Shown piece by piece: positions 24,087-33,631 of a DNA stretch of 38,029 nucleotides. Source of the DNA: CAZEWZ01 sp964516765 (GTDB lineage: Bacteria; Bacteroidota; Bacteroidia; Flavobacteriales; UBA7430); the NCBI GenBank assembly GCA_964516765.1, contig CAZEWZ010000015.1, forward strand, positions 1 to 38,029. Reading direction: 5' to 3'. The stretch's first letter is position 1, and each line of letters starts with the position of its first letter. The notes beneath the pieces are model-generated. The model did not search any database. It was not told where the DNA came from and worked only from the letters and a program-made list of their open reading frames with translations. A program made the translations under genes and the position numbers.

Positions 24087-26093
24087 ATGAAAAAAATCAT
24101 CGCACTAAGTATGATAATCGGATTAGTTTTCGTGTCATGCAACACCACCCAAAAAAAAGAAACTACTTTTTCCTTTGAGACAGAAACTTTTGCCGATCTC
24201 AAAATTGTTCGCTACCAAGTTCCTGGATTTGATTCATTAACCCTTCAACAGCAAAAGCTAGTCTACTTCTTGAGTGAAGCCGGCTATTCAGGTAGAGATA
24301 TTATCTGGGACCAAAACTACCGCCATAACCTTTCTATTCGTAGAGCATTAGAAAATATTATTCTGAATTATTCTGGAGATAAATCTTCTAGCAACTGGGA
24401 GAATTTTATGATTTATACCAAAAGAGTTTGGTTTTCAAATGGAATTCACCACCACTATTCTATGGCGAAATTTGTTCCCAATTTTTCAAAAGAATATTTC
24501 ATGAGTTTGATGAAGCAAGTGAATACATCGCTGAATGACGAAGCTATTATGGCTATTTTCGATCCTGAATTTGATGCCAAGAAAGTAAATCTTGACCCAA
24601 CCAAAGGTTTAATTTTAGGTTCCGCCGTCAACTTTTATCAAGAAGATATAACAGAAGATGAAGTAGACGCTTATTTTAAATCCATTAAAAATACTGAGAC
24701 CAATCAACCACTGTCTTACGGATTAAATTCCAAATTAATTCGTGGAGAAAATGGAATTGAAGAAAAAGTATATAAACTAGATGGAATGTATGGCGAAGCA
24801 ATTGTAGAGATTATCTCTTGGTTAGAAAAAGCTAGTGAAGTAGCAGAAAATAAAGCTCAGGGTGACGCTCTTAAACTTCTAATAGAATATTATAAAACTG
24901 GAGACTTAAAAACCTGGGACGATTATAATATCGCATGGGTCGGCGCCACTGAGGGGGATATTGATTACATCAACTCTTTCATAGAAGTCTACAATGATCC
25001 CAAAGGCTACACCGGATCATTTGAATCTCTCGTGGAGATTACAGACTTTGAAGCCTCTGCTCAAATGAAAGTTCTTTCGGACAACGCACAATGGTTCGAA
25101 GACAACTCTTCAATAATGGAAGAACACAAAAAGAAAAAAATTACTGGAGTCTCTTATAAAGTGGTTTCTGTCGCTTCCGAGGCTGGTGATTCGTCACCAT
25201 CAACTCCAATAGGTGTTAATCTTCCAAATGCAAATTGGATTCGTTCTACGCATGGTTCAAAATCTGTGAGCCTGGGGAATATTGTTTATGCTTACGCTCA
25301 GGCTGGAGGCAAGGGAATGTTAAAAGAATTTTGTCATGACACAGAAGAGGTGACAAGAGCAAAAGAACATTCTAAATTAGCGGGTAAACTTCATACGGCC
25401 CTTCACGAAGTTTTAGGGCATGCATCAGGTCAATTAAATCCAGGCGTAGGTACACCTAAAGAAACAATCAAAAGCTATGCTTCAACTTTAGAAGAGGGGC
25501 GTGCAGATTTAGTAGCACTTTACTTCTTGATGGATGAAAAGCTTATCGAATTAGGATTGATGGAATCACTAGAAACAGGAAGAGCCGAATATGACTCTTA
25601 TATTAGAAATGGTTTAATGGTCCAAATGCAGCGTCTTGAACCTGGTTCTAATATTGAAGAGGCTCATATGAGAAACCGACAATGGGTGTCGGCTTGGTCA
25701 TTTGAAAGAGGAATAAAAGAAGATGTAATTTCAAAAATATCCAGAGACGGTAAAACATATTTCGAAATCAATGATTACAAAAAGCTTCAAACAATTTTTG
25801 GTGAACTATTAATGGAAGTACAAAGGATTAAATCTGAAGGAGATTATGCTGCATGTCAAGCATTAGTCGAGGGCTATGGGGTAAAAGTAGATCCCAATCT
25901 TCACAAAGAAGTTTTGGCACGTGTTAAAAAGCTAAGTATTGCTCCCTATGGAGGATTTATTAATCCTCAAATGATTGCCAAGACAGACAAAATGGGAGAA
26001 ATTGTTTCCATTGATATGACCTATCCCGAAGATTTTTCACAACAAATGCTTGATTATGCTAAGCGATATAGCTTTTTACCAGATTATAACTAA
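24087..26093 (+). CDS. lipoprotein M49 metallopeptidase, dipeptidyl peptidase III-like
   Basis: Dipeptidyl peptidase III-type enzymes remove dipeptides from the N-terminus of oligopeptides. The zinc motif is HEVLGH (440-445), the M49 HExxGH pattern with a six-residue spacing, and the second ligand motif EEGRAD begins at Glu469, 23 residues later. I chose ATG at 24087 because it begins a lipoprotein signal, MKKIIALSMIIGLVFVSC, with Cys19; ATG at 24042 would add a 15-residue tail before it. The final size is 668 residues. It should be anchored to a membrane facing the periplasm or surface. The start is 78 bases after ribH, so weak co-transcription is possible. A strong hairpin lies downstream. 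Confidence 0.94.
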   Translation: MKKIIALSMIIGLVFVSCNTTQKKETTFSFETETFADLKIVRYQVPGFDSLTLQQQKLVYFLSEAGYSGRDIIWDQNYRHNLSIRRALENIILNYSGDKSSSNWENFMIYTKRVWFSNGIHHHYSMAKFVPNFSKEYFMSLMKQVNTSLNDEAIMAIFDPEFDAKKVNLDPTKGLILGSAVNFYQEDITEDEVDAYFKSIKNTETNQPLSYGLNSKLIRGENGIEEKVYKLDGMYGEAIVEIISWLEKASEVAENKAQGDALKLLIEYYKTGDLKTWDDYNIAWVGATEGDIDYINSFIEVYNDPKGYTGSFESLVEITDFEASAQMKVLSDNAQWFEDNSSIMEEHKKKKITGVSYKVVSVASEAGDSSPSTPIGVNLPNANWIRSTHGSKSVSLGNIVYAYAQAGGKGMLKEFCHDTEEVTRAKEHSKLAGKLHTALHEVLGHASGQLNPGVGTPKETIKSYASTLEEGRADLVALYFLMDEKLIELGLMESLETGRAEYDSYIRNGLMVQMQRLEPGSNIEEAHMRNRQWVSAWSFERGIKEDVISKISRDGKTYFEINDYKKLQTIFGELLMEVQRIKSEGDYAACQALVEGYGVKVDPNLHKEVLARVKKLSIAPYGGFINPQMIAKTDKMGEIVSIDMTYPEDFSQQMLDYAKRYSFLPDYN

Positions 26094-26108
26094 TCTATAT
26101 TTTATTAT

Positions 26109-26143
26109 CAAAAAAAAATCTCACTTTCGTGAGTTTTTTTTTG
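26109..26143. terminator. bidirectional rho-independent terminator
   Basis: The stem CTCAC/GTGAG (120-124 and 129-133 within 26 kb, i.e. 26120-26124 and 26129-26133) has loop TTTC. It is flanked by nine A residues on the left (26110-26118) and nine T residues on the right (26134-26142). It lies between the convergent M49 peptidase and folD genes and can stop transcription both ways. Confidence 0.8.
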
Positions 26144-26155
26144 CTGAAAATATTA

Positions 26156-27034
26156 CTAGTAGATTTTATTTTGTGAGGACAATAAGGTGTTTTTCAATAG
26201 AGACGCAATGGTCATAGGACCAACCCCACCGGGAACAGGAGTAATAAAAGAACATTTAGGTGCAACTTGATTAAAATCTACATCACCTAATAATTTCCAT
26301 CCCGATTTGGTTTTATCAGATTTCACTCTTGTTATTCCGACATCAACGACCACAGCTCCTTGCTTAACCATCTCTGCAGTAACAAATTCAGCCTTTCCCA
26401 AGGCAACAATGAGAATATCTGCTGAACGACAAATTTCATTTAAATTTTGAGTCCTACTGTGTGTCAAGGTTACTGTACAATTTCCTACTTTGGTGTTTCT
26501 AGCCATTAGAATACTCATGGGTAAACCTACAATATTAGACCGTCCAATTACTACACAATGTTTTCCAGAGGTATGTATTTCATAACGATCTAACAGCTCA
26601 ATTATACCAGCAGGTGTTGCAGAAATAAAACTTGATAAATTAAGAGTCATACGACCAATATTTATCGGATGAAAACCATCTACATCTTTTTCGGGAACAA
26701 TAGCTTCAGTCACCTTCATTTCAGAAATGTGCTTAGGTAATGGAAGTTGAACAATCAAGCCATCAATATCCGGATTTAGATTAATTTTTGCGACTTCGTT
26801 TAATACTTCACTCTCAGTGGTACTTTTATCCAATCGGATAAGCGTGGAATGAAATCCTACAAGCTCGCAGGCTTTCACTTTAGCATTTACATAGGTTTCA
26901 CTAGCTCCATTTTCTCCCACTAAAATAGCTGCTAAATGAGGTCTTTTCTCACCATTAGAGAGCATAGCATCTACTTCATTGGCTATTTCATCTTTTATCT
27001 TTCCTGACGTTTTTTTACCATCGAGTAGTTGCAT
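26156..27034 (-). CDS. folD: bifunctional methylenetetrahydrofolate dehydrogenase/cyclohydrolase
   Basis: FolD interconverts 5,10-methylene-, methenyl- and 10-formyl-tetrahydrofolate. The 292-residue product has the catalytic Tyr48 and Lys52 in YVNAK, the GLIVQLPLPKHI loop, the NADP motif GRSNIVGLP and the closing PGGVGPMT. All are intact. It is the last gene of the argS-ffh-folD series, starting 38 bases after ffh, and shares the terminator at 26109-26143 with the M49 gene. Confidence 0.97.
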   Translation of the reverse strand: MQLLDGKKTSGKIKDEIANEVDAMLSNGEKRPHLAAILVGENGASETYVNAKVKACELVGFHSTLIRLDKSTTESEVLNEVAKINLNPDIDGLIVQLPLPKHISEMKVTEAIVPEKDVDGFHPINIGRMTLNLSSFISATPAGIIELLDRYEIHTSGKHCVVIGRSNIVGLPMSILMARNTKVGNCTVTLTHSRTQNLNEICRSADILIVALGKAEFVTAEMVKQGAVVVDVGITRVKSDKTKSGWKLLGDVDFNQVAPKCSFITPVPGGVGPMTIASLLKNTLLSSQNKIY

Positions 27035-27072
27035 AGTTTTGTTAGATTTATGAGATGCTTAATTGTATCATC

Positions 27073-28425
27073 TTATTTAGACATTGGGAAATTTGGCTTC
27101 CCACCTTTCTCCATCATTTTCATCATATTCTTCATCCCTCCGCCCTGCATCATTCGCATGACCTTACCCATGTCGCTAAACTGCTTGATCATTTGATTTA
27201 CCTCAATTACACTTCGGCCACAGCCTCTGGCAACACGTTGCTTTCGAGATCCATTTAATAAAGACGGATTTGAACGCTCTTTATTTGTCATGGAGGAAAT
27301 CATCGCTTCAACATGTTTAAACGCATCATCTTCGATTTCAACTCCCTTCATTGCTTTTCCCATACCGGGGATCATACCCACTAAATCTTTCATATTTCCC
27401 ATTTTTTTAATTTGTACAATCTGGGTAACAAAATCATTAAAATCAAATTCGTTTTTAGCAATTTTTTTTTGAAGCTTTCGAGCCGTCTCTGTATCAAATT
27501 GCTCTTGAGCCTTCTCAACAAGGGAAACAACATCTCCCATACCTAAAATTCGGTTTGCCATGCGATTTGGATGGAATACATCCAAAGCATCCATCTTCTC
27601 TCCCATACCCACAAACTTAATGGGTTTATTCACAATAGATTTAATTGTCAGCGCCGCACCACCCCGGGTGTCTCCATCTAATTTGGTAATTACAATTCCA
27701 TTGAAATCTAAACGATCGTTGAATGCTTTTGCAGTATTTACAGCATCCTGTCCAGTCATAGCATCAACAACAAACAAAATTTCTTGAGGAGAAACAGCTT
27801 TCTTAATATTGGAAATCTCGTTCATCATCTGTTCGTCAATAGCCAAACGACCTGCAGTATCAATCACTACTACATTGTGACCATTGGCTTTAGCATGAGA
27901 AATAGCTGATTTAGCAATTGCAACCGGATCTTTGTTTTCATTATCTGTAAATACTTCAACTCCGACTTGCTCTGCGAGTATCTCTAATTGTTTAATAGCT
28001 GCAGGGCGATAAACATCACAAGCAACAAGCAATGGTTTTTTTGATTTTTTGTCTTTCAAGAATAGTGCTAACTTTCCAGTAAAAGTAGTTTTACCCGAAC
28101 CTTGGAGACCAGCAACAAGAACTACAGAAATAGGAGCTTCAAGATTGATTCCCTCAGTTTGGCTTCCCATTAATTCGGTTAACTCGTCTTTTACAAGTTT
28201 AACCATCAATTGGCCCGGTTTTAGTGTGGTAAGCACATCTTTTCCTAGAGCATCTTCCTTAACTTTATTAGTGAAATCTTTGGCAATTTTAAAACTCACA
28301 TCGGCATCTAAAAGTGCACGACGGACCTCTTTTAAGGTTTCCGCGACATTAATTTCAGTAATCTTACCATGACCTTTGAGAATCGAAAAGGCCTGGTCTA
28401 ATTTTTCGGATAAATTTTCAAACAT
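27073..28425 (-). CDS. ffh: signal recognition particle GTPase Ffh
   Basis: Ffh binds signal sequences on nascent chains and docks with FtsY for membrane insertion. The 450-residue protein has an N domain (1-90), a G domain with GLQGSGKTT (106-114), DTAGRL and TKLDGDTRGG, and a methionine-rich M domain ending in MRMMQGGGMKNMMKMM. The RNA-binding stretch SRKQRVARGCGRS is present. It starts 33 bases after argS and is followed by folD, so it probably belongs to one transcript with the arginine genes upstream. Confidence 0.98.
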   Translation of the reverse strand: MFENLSEKLDQAFSILKGHGKITEINVAETLKEVRRALLDADVSFKIAKDFTNKVKEDALGKDVLTTLKPGQLMVKLVKDELTELMGSQTEGINLEAPISVVLVAGLQGSGKTTFTGKLALFLKDKKSKKPLLVACDVYRPAAIKQLEILAEQVGVEVFTDNENKDPVAIAKSAISHAKANGHNVVVIDTAGRLAIDEQMMNEISNIKKAVSPQEILFVVDAMTGQDAVNTAKAFNDRLDFNGIVITKLDGDTRGGAALTIKSIVNKPIKFVGMGEKMDALDVFHPNRMANRILGMGDVVSLVEKAQEQFDTETARKLQKKIAKNEFDFNDFVTQIVQIKKMGNMKDLVGMIPGMGKAMKGVEIEDDAFKHVEAMISSMTNKERSNPSLLNGSRKQRVARGCGRSVIEVNQMIKQFSDMGKVMRMMQGGGMKNMMKMMEKGGKPNFPMSK

Positions 28426-28458
28426 ACAGCATAAATTTTATCAACTAAAATAATCAAT

Positions 28459-30243
28459 TTACATTCTTTCGGGAACGGTTATACCTAAAAGTCCCATTGA
28501 TGAAAAAATAAGACGTCCTACAAAAGCGGACAAGCCAACTCTAAAGTCAATATCCTGTTTAATATCTGTACCAAAAATTGGTACTTGCTGGTAAAACTGA
28601 TTGTATTCCTTTACGAGTTCAAAAGTATAGTTGGCCAACACTGCAGGAGTTAAATTATCGGCAGCATCTTGAATAACTTCAGGATAACGAATTAATATCT
28701 TTACTAAATCTTTTTCTTTTGCCAGAAGAGCAGATTTGGGCTCTGATACACAAAGTAGGCCCTCATATTTTCTTTGCAAGGAACAAATTCGTGCATAGGT
28801 GTATTGAATAAAGGGGCCAGTATTACCATTGAAATCTATAGACTCAATGGGATCAAAAAGCATTCTTTTCTTTGGGTCTACTTTAAGAATAAAATATTTT
28901 AATGCTCCCAACCCAATATTTTCATAAAGGACTGTAAGCTCTTCTTTTGAAAATCCTTCTAGCTTTCCTAATTCCTCCGAAATAGACTTAGATGTATCTA
29001 CCATCTCCTGCATGAGATCGTCAGCATCTACAACAGTACCCTCTCTCGATTTCATCTTACCAGTAGGAAGGTCAACCATTCCATAAGATAGATGCTGACA
29101 ATCATCTGCCCATATATGTCCTAATTTACTCAGGACTTTAAAAAGCACATCGAAGTGGTAATCTTGCTCATTACCAACAGTATAAACCATTTTGCTAAAG
29201 TTAAAGTCTAGGTGTCTTTGAATGGCTGTACCAATATCTTGTGTCATATATACCGCAGTTCCGTCAGAACGTAAAAGTAATTTGTGATCGAGTTTCTGAT
29301 CGGTTAAATCTACCCAAATCGAACCATCTTCTTTTTTATAAAAAACTCGATTAGTCAATCCTTCATCGACATATTTTTTACCCAATAAGTAAGTATCACT
29401 TTCATAATAATTGGCATCAAAATTGACACCCATACGCTTAAATGTTTGCTCGAACCCACTATAGACCCATTCATTCATAGTCTTCCACAAACTTCTAACC
29501 TCAGTATCTTGTGCCTCCCATTTCAGTAACATTTTCTGAGCTTCAAGTAAGATAGGTGCTTCTTTTTTGGCATGCTCCTCAGTTTTCCCTTCTGAAATTA
29601 ATTTAGCAATTTCTTTTTTGTACTCTTTATCAAAACGTACATAATATTTACCCACTAGATGATCTCCTTTCATACCTGAGGATTCAGGGGTTTCACCTCC
29701 ACCGAAAAGCTTCCATGCAAGCATAGACTTACATATGTGTATCCCTCTATCATTTACAATCTGCACCTTTCTCACATGCTTACCACTAGCTTTCAATATT
29801 TCGGCTACGGAAAAGCCAAGTAAATTATTTCTTACATGGCCTAAGTGAATCGGCTTATTGGTATTTGGAGAACAATATTCCACAACAACTAAATCCGCAT
29901 CCTTACCGGCTGATATGTGCCCGTAATTTTTCTGTGTAAATCCGTCCGCATAATGAGCTAGCCAATAAGCATCTTCAATCAATATATTCAAGAAACCATT
30001 AACAATACTAAAGCTCTTTACAATTTTCAAATTTTTAACTAAGAACTCCCCTAATACTTTTGCGGTTTGCTCAGGACTAATTTTAGACACACGGAGCAAT
30101 GGAAAGACAACTAATGTAATGTCTCCCTCAAATTCTTTTCGTGTGCTTTGGAGATTAATTTGGCTTACAGGAAAGTCAGAACAATACAGTTCTTTAATCG
30201 CATCTTGAACTGCCACCAATAATATTGATTGGAGATCTTTCAT
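28459..30243 (-). CDS. argS: arginyl-tRNA synthetase
   Basis: A class I aminoacyl-tRNA synthetase of 594 residues. The HIGH-like motif is HLGH (133-136) in PNTNKPIHLGHVRN, and a KMSKS-like KMKSREG occurs in LPTGKMKSREGTVVD. An N-terminal additional domain (1-110) and a C-terminal anticodon-binding domain are both present. The ATG at 30243 overlaps the stop of the citrulline hydrolase-like gene (ATGA), so translation is coupled to the arginine-metabolism pair upstream. This arrangement could tie arginine use in translation to its breakdown (inference). Confidence 0.98.
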   Translation of the reverse strand: MKDLQSILLVAVQDAIKELYCSDFPVSQINLQSTRKEFEGDITLVVFPLLRVSKISPEQTAKVLGEFLVKNLKIVKSFSIVNGFLNILIEDAYWLAHYADGFTQKNYGHISAGKDADLVVVEYCSPNTNKPIHLGHVRNNLLGFSVAEILKASGKHVRKVQIVNDRGIHICKSMLAWKLFGGGETPESSGMKGDHLVGKYYVRFDKEYKKEIAKLISEGKTEEHAKKEAPILLEAQKMLLKWEAQDTEVRSLWKTMNEWVYSGFEQTFKRMGVNFDANYYESDTYLLGKKYVDEGLTNRVFYKKEDGSIWVDLTDQKLDHKLLLRSDGTAVYMTQDIGTAIQRHLDFNFSKMVYTVGNEQDYHFDVLFKVLSKLGHIWADDCQHLSYGMVDLPTGKMKSREGTVVDADDLMQEMVDTSKSISEELGKLEGFSKEELTVLYENIGLGALKYFILKVDPKKRMLFDPIESIDFNGNTGPFIQYTYARICSLQRKYEGLLCVSEPKSALLAKEKDLVKILIRYPEVIQDAADNLTPAVLANYTFELVKEYNQFYQQVPIFGTDIKQDIDFRVGLSAFVGRLIFSSMGLLGITVPERM

Positions 30244-31193
30244 TGATTTTTATTTTTTTTCGGCAAGAATATCTCCGCCATCATACATCTTGCACTTCCT
30301 CCTCCGCAAGCTTCAATTGTGTCTAGTGAACTAGATAAAATTGGGCAATGGTTTTCAATTTGTTTAATTTGATTAGCTGTAAGAGCTTGATGAGCAGAAT
30401 TAGACATCACCAAAAACCGATCTTGGGATTTGTTAGATACCTGTAGCATATTTCCGGCAAAACGGTGCTTTTGGATTTCAGTAATATAAATAATCTCTTT
30501 TCCTGTCGACACTAAGCTATTAATAAGATTCTGACGCTCTAATGGATTATCGATTGAATCCGCACATAATATTACAAAGCTATCTGCTAGACACATCATT
30601 ACATTAGTATGATATACAGGAAGACGCTCATAACCTACGGTTTGGTTGGAAATGAAGGTATGAGGCTTGTAGCCAAAAATCTTGCAAAAATCTTGCAATA
30701 TTTGGAGGGATGTCCGATTAGATAATGCGGCATAAGCAATCATATTTTCTCGATCTAACAACATTGATCCAGTACCTTCAAGAAAAATATTTTTCTGTTC
30801 ATAGTGCGAAAAATCAATCGGCTGTAGAGCTATAAAATTATGCTTATTTCTCAAAATGTCAAGAATATCCAGACGACGTTCAAGCCTCCTGTTTTGCGCA
30901 CACATTGGATACAAGGCAACCCGACCATCCTGATGAAAAGAAATCCAATTATTTGGAAATATTGAATCTGGAGTATTAGGGAGGATAGTGTCTTCCACGA
31001 CTATCACTTCAACTCCATTTGAATCCAATAGGTGTACAAAATCATTAAACTCTATGAGTGCTAGAGATTGAATCTGGTCTTGGGTGACTCCCTTCAATAA
31101 TCTCTGATAGTAATTATTTACAGCAGTTTCTTCGTTAAATCGGAAAGCTACAGGCTGAATCATTAATAAGCTGGATGTAAATTGTGTTAGCAT
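30240..31193 (-). CDS. amidinotransferase-fold hydrolase, CtlX-like (citrulline hydrolase)
   Basis: A guanidino-group-modifying enzyme. The N-terminal MIQPVAFRFNEETAVNNYYQ segment, NPERQNLINSLVSTGKE-like middle and terminal ACGGGSARCMMAEIF, with the likely catalytic Cys near the end, match the CtlX group, whose Francisella member converts citrulline to ornithine. The His in YHTNVMM fits the second catalytic residue. I chose ATG at 31193 (317 residues), whose A is the last base of the upstream TGA (TGATG overlap); ATG at 31226 would lie inside the previous gene. The stop overlaps argS by four bases. Substrate is inferred from the family. Confidence 0.85.
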   Translation of the reverse strand: MLTQFTSSLLMIQPVAFRFNEETAVNNYYQRLLKGVTQDQIQSLALIEFNDFVHLLDSNGVEVIVVEDTILPNTPDSIFPNNWISFHQDGRVALYPMCAQNRRLERRLDILDILRNKHNFIALQPIDFSHYEQKNIFLEGTGSMLLDRENMIAYAALSNRTSLQILQDFCKIFGYKPHTFISNQTVGYERLPVYHTNVMMCLADSFVILCADSIDNPLERQNLINSLVSTGKEIIYITEIQKHRFAGNMLQVSNKSQDRFLVMSNSAHQALTANQIKQIENHCPILSSSLDTIEACGGGSARCMMAEIFLPKKNKNQ

Positions 31194-32116
31194 CAATTCT
31201 TTCTTATTAGGGGTAAAGTAGAACATCTCAATAAGCCTCCCATTTTAGCAATTTCTGAATAAGAAACCTCTTCCACAATAAATCCCTTATCTCTCAAAAT
31301 AGCATTCAATCTAGTGAATCCTTTTTCTGAAACAATTACTTTTGGGGAAATAGAAAACACATTACAGGACATGTGAAACATTTCATCTCGTGATATTTTG
31401 ACCACATTTTCTTCTCCAAAATAATCTACCAAAAATTGTACATCATCTTCATATTTAAACCCCCCCGGATAAATGAGTGCTTGCCCCATTCCAATAGGTT
31501 GAAAACAACAATCTAAATGAAGAGCATTATCTTTGGGTTCCGAATCTGATTTATTCAATTCAAAGGAGACAACTGTTCGGTTAGGAAAAGTCTTCTGTAA
31601 AAAAGCCACACCCATGTAATTAGTTCGTGCCACGGTATATTTCTCAAAATCTATTTTGTTTGATACTCCAACAAAAATACAGTCATCCCATGGCATTACG
31701 TCACCACCCTCGACTTGAGCGTCTGATGGCATATTAATAATTTGCGATGAATCAATTTGATCAAGAAAATAAGAAAGTGCTTCAAACTCCTTTGATCGAG
31801 CTTTAATAATGTTTGGAACTACAAAAAAGGTGTCAACGACAAAAGCAATATCTCGACAAAATACTTGATTCAATTGATTAATATTTTCAGGCCTAAAAAC
31901 TTGAATATTATACTTTTCAAGAATTTTCTGAAAAGCATCTATTTCTCTAATCAAATCTTTCTCTAAGGGAAAAGTTCCTTTAGAGATATGCTCTCTAGAC
32001 TTGGGGTCATAGGCATCATTTAAGGGGGGTTCTCCGCCGAAATCTAACCCTATACCCAATACAACCGCTTCTAGTTGAGCTGTCTCGTTTTTAATATTCA
32101 GTTGGAGCTTTTTCAT
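31193..32116 (-). CDS. arginine deiminase-like / DDAH-family amidinohydrolase
   Basis: A 307-residue pentein-fold protein. The likely catalytic Cys298 lies in MGGLLRCSTLPL, His200 in ALHLDCCF and Glu136 in QVEGGD, with an additional Asp89 in FCRD. Such enzymes hydrolyse the guanidinium group of arginine or a methylated arginine to citrulline plus ammonia or an amine. Which substrate is used cannot be seen. It is the first gene of the run that continues into the CtlX-like gene, argS, ffh and folD. With the next gene it could form a two-step route from arginine to ornithine that bypasses carbamate formation (inference). Confidence 0.85.
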   Translation of the reverse strand: MKKLQLNIKNETAQLEAVVLGIGLDFGGEPPLNDAYDPKSREHISKGTFPLEKDLIREIDAFQKILEKYNIQVFRPENINQLNQVFCRDIAFVVDTFFVVPNIIKARSKEFEALSYFLDQIDSSQIINMPSDAQVEGGDVMPWDDCIFVGVSNKIDFEKYTVARTNYMGVAFLQKTFPNRTVVSFELNKSDSEPKDNALHLDCCFQPIGMGQALIYPGGFKYEDDVQFLVDYFGEENVVKISRDEMFHMSCNVFSISPKVIVSEKGFTRLNAILRDKGFIVEEVSYSEIAKMGGLLRCSTLPLIRKN

Positions 32117-32132
32117 ATTATAAAATATACTC

Positions 32133-32165
32133 CAAAGTTAAAAGAATCCTTTATTCAAAACCAAA
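32133..32165 (-). promoter_or_regulatory. promoter of the arginine-argS-ffh-folD operon
   Basis: On the minus strand TAACTTTG (TAnnTTTG) lies at 32140-32133, about 17 bases before the ATG at 32116. TTTG at 32165-32162 lies 21 bases further upstream as a -33 element. The leader would be very short. Confidence 0.55.
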
Positions 32166-32205
32166 AATAAGAAACAAAAGCACACCAAAGTTTTGAATAG
32201 CAGAA

Positions 32206-33414
32206 TTAGTCAAATGAAAAATGTTTTTCTGCCATTAACATGACTTCATCTCCAATAGCTAAACAGGCAGTAGCGGCTGGAGAGGGTGCATTTAAAACAT
32301 GAATACTACGGTCCTTGTACTCAATTTTAAAATCGTCTATCACTTCTCCAGAATCACCCAAAGCCATAGCGCGAACACCCGACCTTCCGGGGGTGATGTC
32401 TTCAAGGGTTAAGCTCGGGCACATACGCTGCAATTGCTTAAGAAACAATTTTTTGGAAAAAGCTCGTTTGTATTCTTCCAAACCGAATCGCCATTGCTTG
32501 AAGAATAATTTCCAGGTACCCCAAAAGAGTAAAGCATCTAGAGTATCTTTCAAATTAAAATCTGTTTTGCCATACCCTTCTCTTTTAAATGTGAAGACAG
32601 CATTTGGCCCACACTCTGTTGTACCGTCAGTCATTCTAGTAAAGTGAACACCTAGAAATGGGAATTCAGGATTAGGGACCGGATAAACTAAATTCTTTAT
32701 TTTCTTTTTCCCTTGAGGTGTTAAATCGTAATAATCTCCTCTGAAACCTACAATTCGCATGTCTAAATCAACTTGATCTTTTCTAGCCATTTTATCTGAA
32801 TGAAGCCCAGCACAAAAAATCATATATCTAGACTGAATTAATCCCTGTGAGGTATTAATTTGACTAATTTCTCCCTTATCAAAATTCTTTACTTTGCAAG
32901 AGGTGATAATTTTTGAATTAGGATTAATTTCTTTTACTAATTCAGCTAATTTAAGAGTCACTGCTTTAAAATCTATAATACCAGATTCTGGAACCCATAA
33001 AGCTTTTATACCCTCAATAAATGGTTCAATTTTAAGAATCTCATCGCGATCAATAATCTCAATTCCTTCCAATCCATTCTTTAGGCCATTTTCTCTAATT
33101 TTCTCTAGTCGAGCTAGTTCGTCCTGATGAGTCGCGACCACAATCTTACCACAAACTTCATGATCAATTTGGTGTGTTTTTGCAAAAGCGACAATCTGTT
33201 TTCTGCCATTCACGCAATTCGTTGCTCTGAATGATCCTGGACGATAATACAAACCTGAATGAATAACTCCAGAATTTCTACCCGTCTGATGAAATGCGAG
33301 TTGTTCTTCTTTTTCAAGAACTGCAATAGTCAAATTAGGATATTTTTGCTGAAGCTTGTAGGCAGTAGCTAAACCAACTATACCCCCTCCTACTATTGCA
33401 ATATCAAAAACCAT
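32206..33414 (-). CDS. lhgO: L-2-hydroxyglutarate oxidase/dehydrogenase
   Basis: An FAD-dependent enzyme that oxidises L-2-hydroxyglutarate to 2-oxoglutarate. The FAD loop GGGIVGL and the hallmark HQTGRNSGVIHSGLYYRPGS stretch, plus the late PGRSGVRA and NAPSPAATACLAIG, are all present. I chose the ATG at 33414, which places VFDIAIVGGG at the N-terminus (402 residues). ATG at 33426 is possible, but the first in-frame ATG at 33447 overlaps the -7 promoter element and should not be used. It is divergent from the hydrolase gene. Confidence 0.95.
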   Translation of the reverse strand: MVFDIAIVGGGIVGLATAYKLQQKYPNLTIAVLEKEEQLAFHQTGRNSGVIHSGLYYRPGSFRATNCVNGRKQIVAFAKTHQIDHEVCGKIVVATHQDELARLEKIRENGLKNGLEGIEIIDRDEILKIEPFIEGIKALWVPESGIIDFKAVTLKLAELVKEINPNSKIITSCKVKNFDKGEISQINTSQGLIQSRYMIFCAGLHSDKMARKDQVDLDMRIVGFRGDYYDLTPQGKKKIKNLVYPVPNPEFPFLGVHFTRMTDGTTECGPNAVFTFKREGYGKTDFNLKDTLDALLFWGTWKLFFKQWRFGLEEYKRAFSKKLFLKQLQRMCPSLTLEDITPGRSGVRAMALGDSGEVIDDFKIEYKDRSIHVLNAPSPAATACLAIGDEVMLMAEKHFSFD

Positions 33415-33444
33415 AGACTCTCGCATATTTATTTTTTGTTTATG

Positions 33445-33452
33445 CAAAAGTA
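33445..33452 (-). promoter_or_regulatory. -7 element for lhgO
   Basis: TACTTTTG on the minus strand fits TAnnTTTG. It lies about 30 bases before the chosen ATG at 33414 and helps exclude the ATG at 33447. No clear -33 element was found. Confidence 0.5.
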
Positions 33453-33631
33453 CAATAGAGATTTTAAAAAAACATCCATAGAGTCAGAATAAAAAATCAA
33501 ACATTTTTAATTAATGCTAATTTCAAACTTTGTATTATATCAAAAAAAGATTATCGTACTCAAAAAATGAATTCTATAATTGATTTTAGATAAAAGAAAT
33601 TTATGTGATACCTTTATGTATTGAAAAAAAA

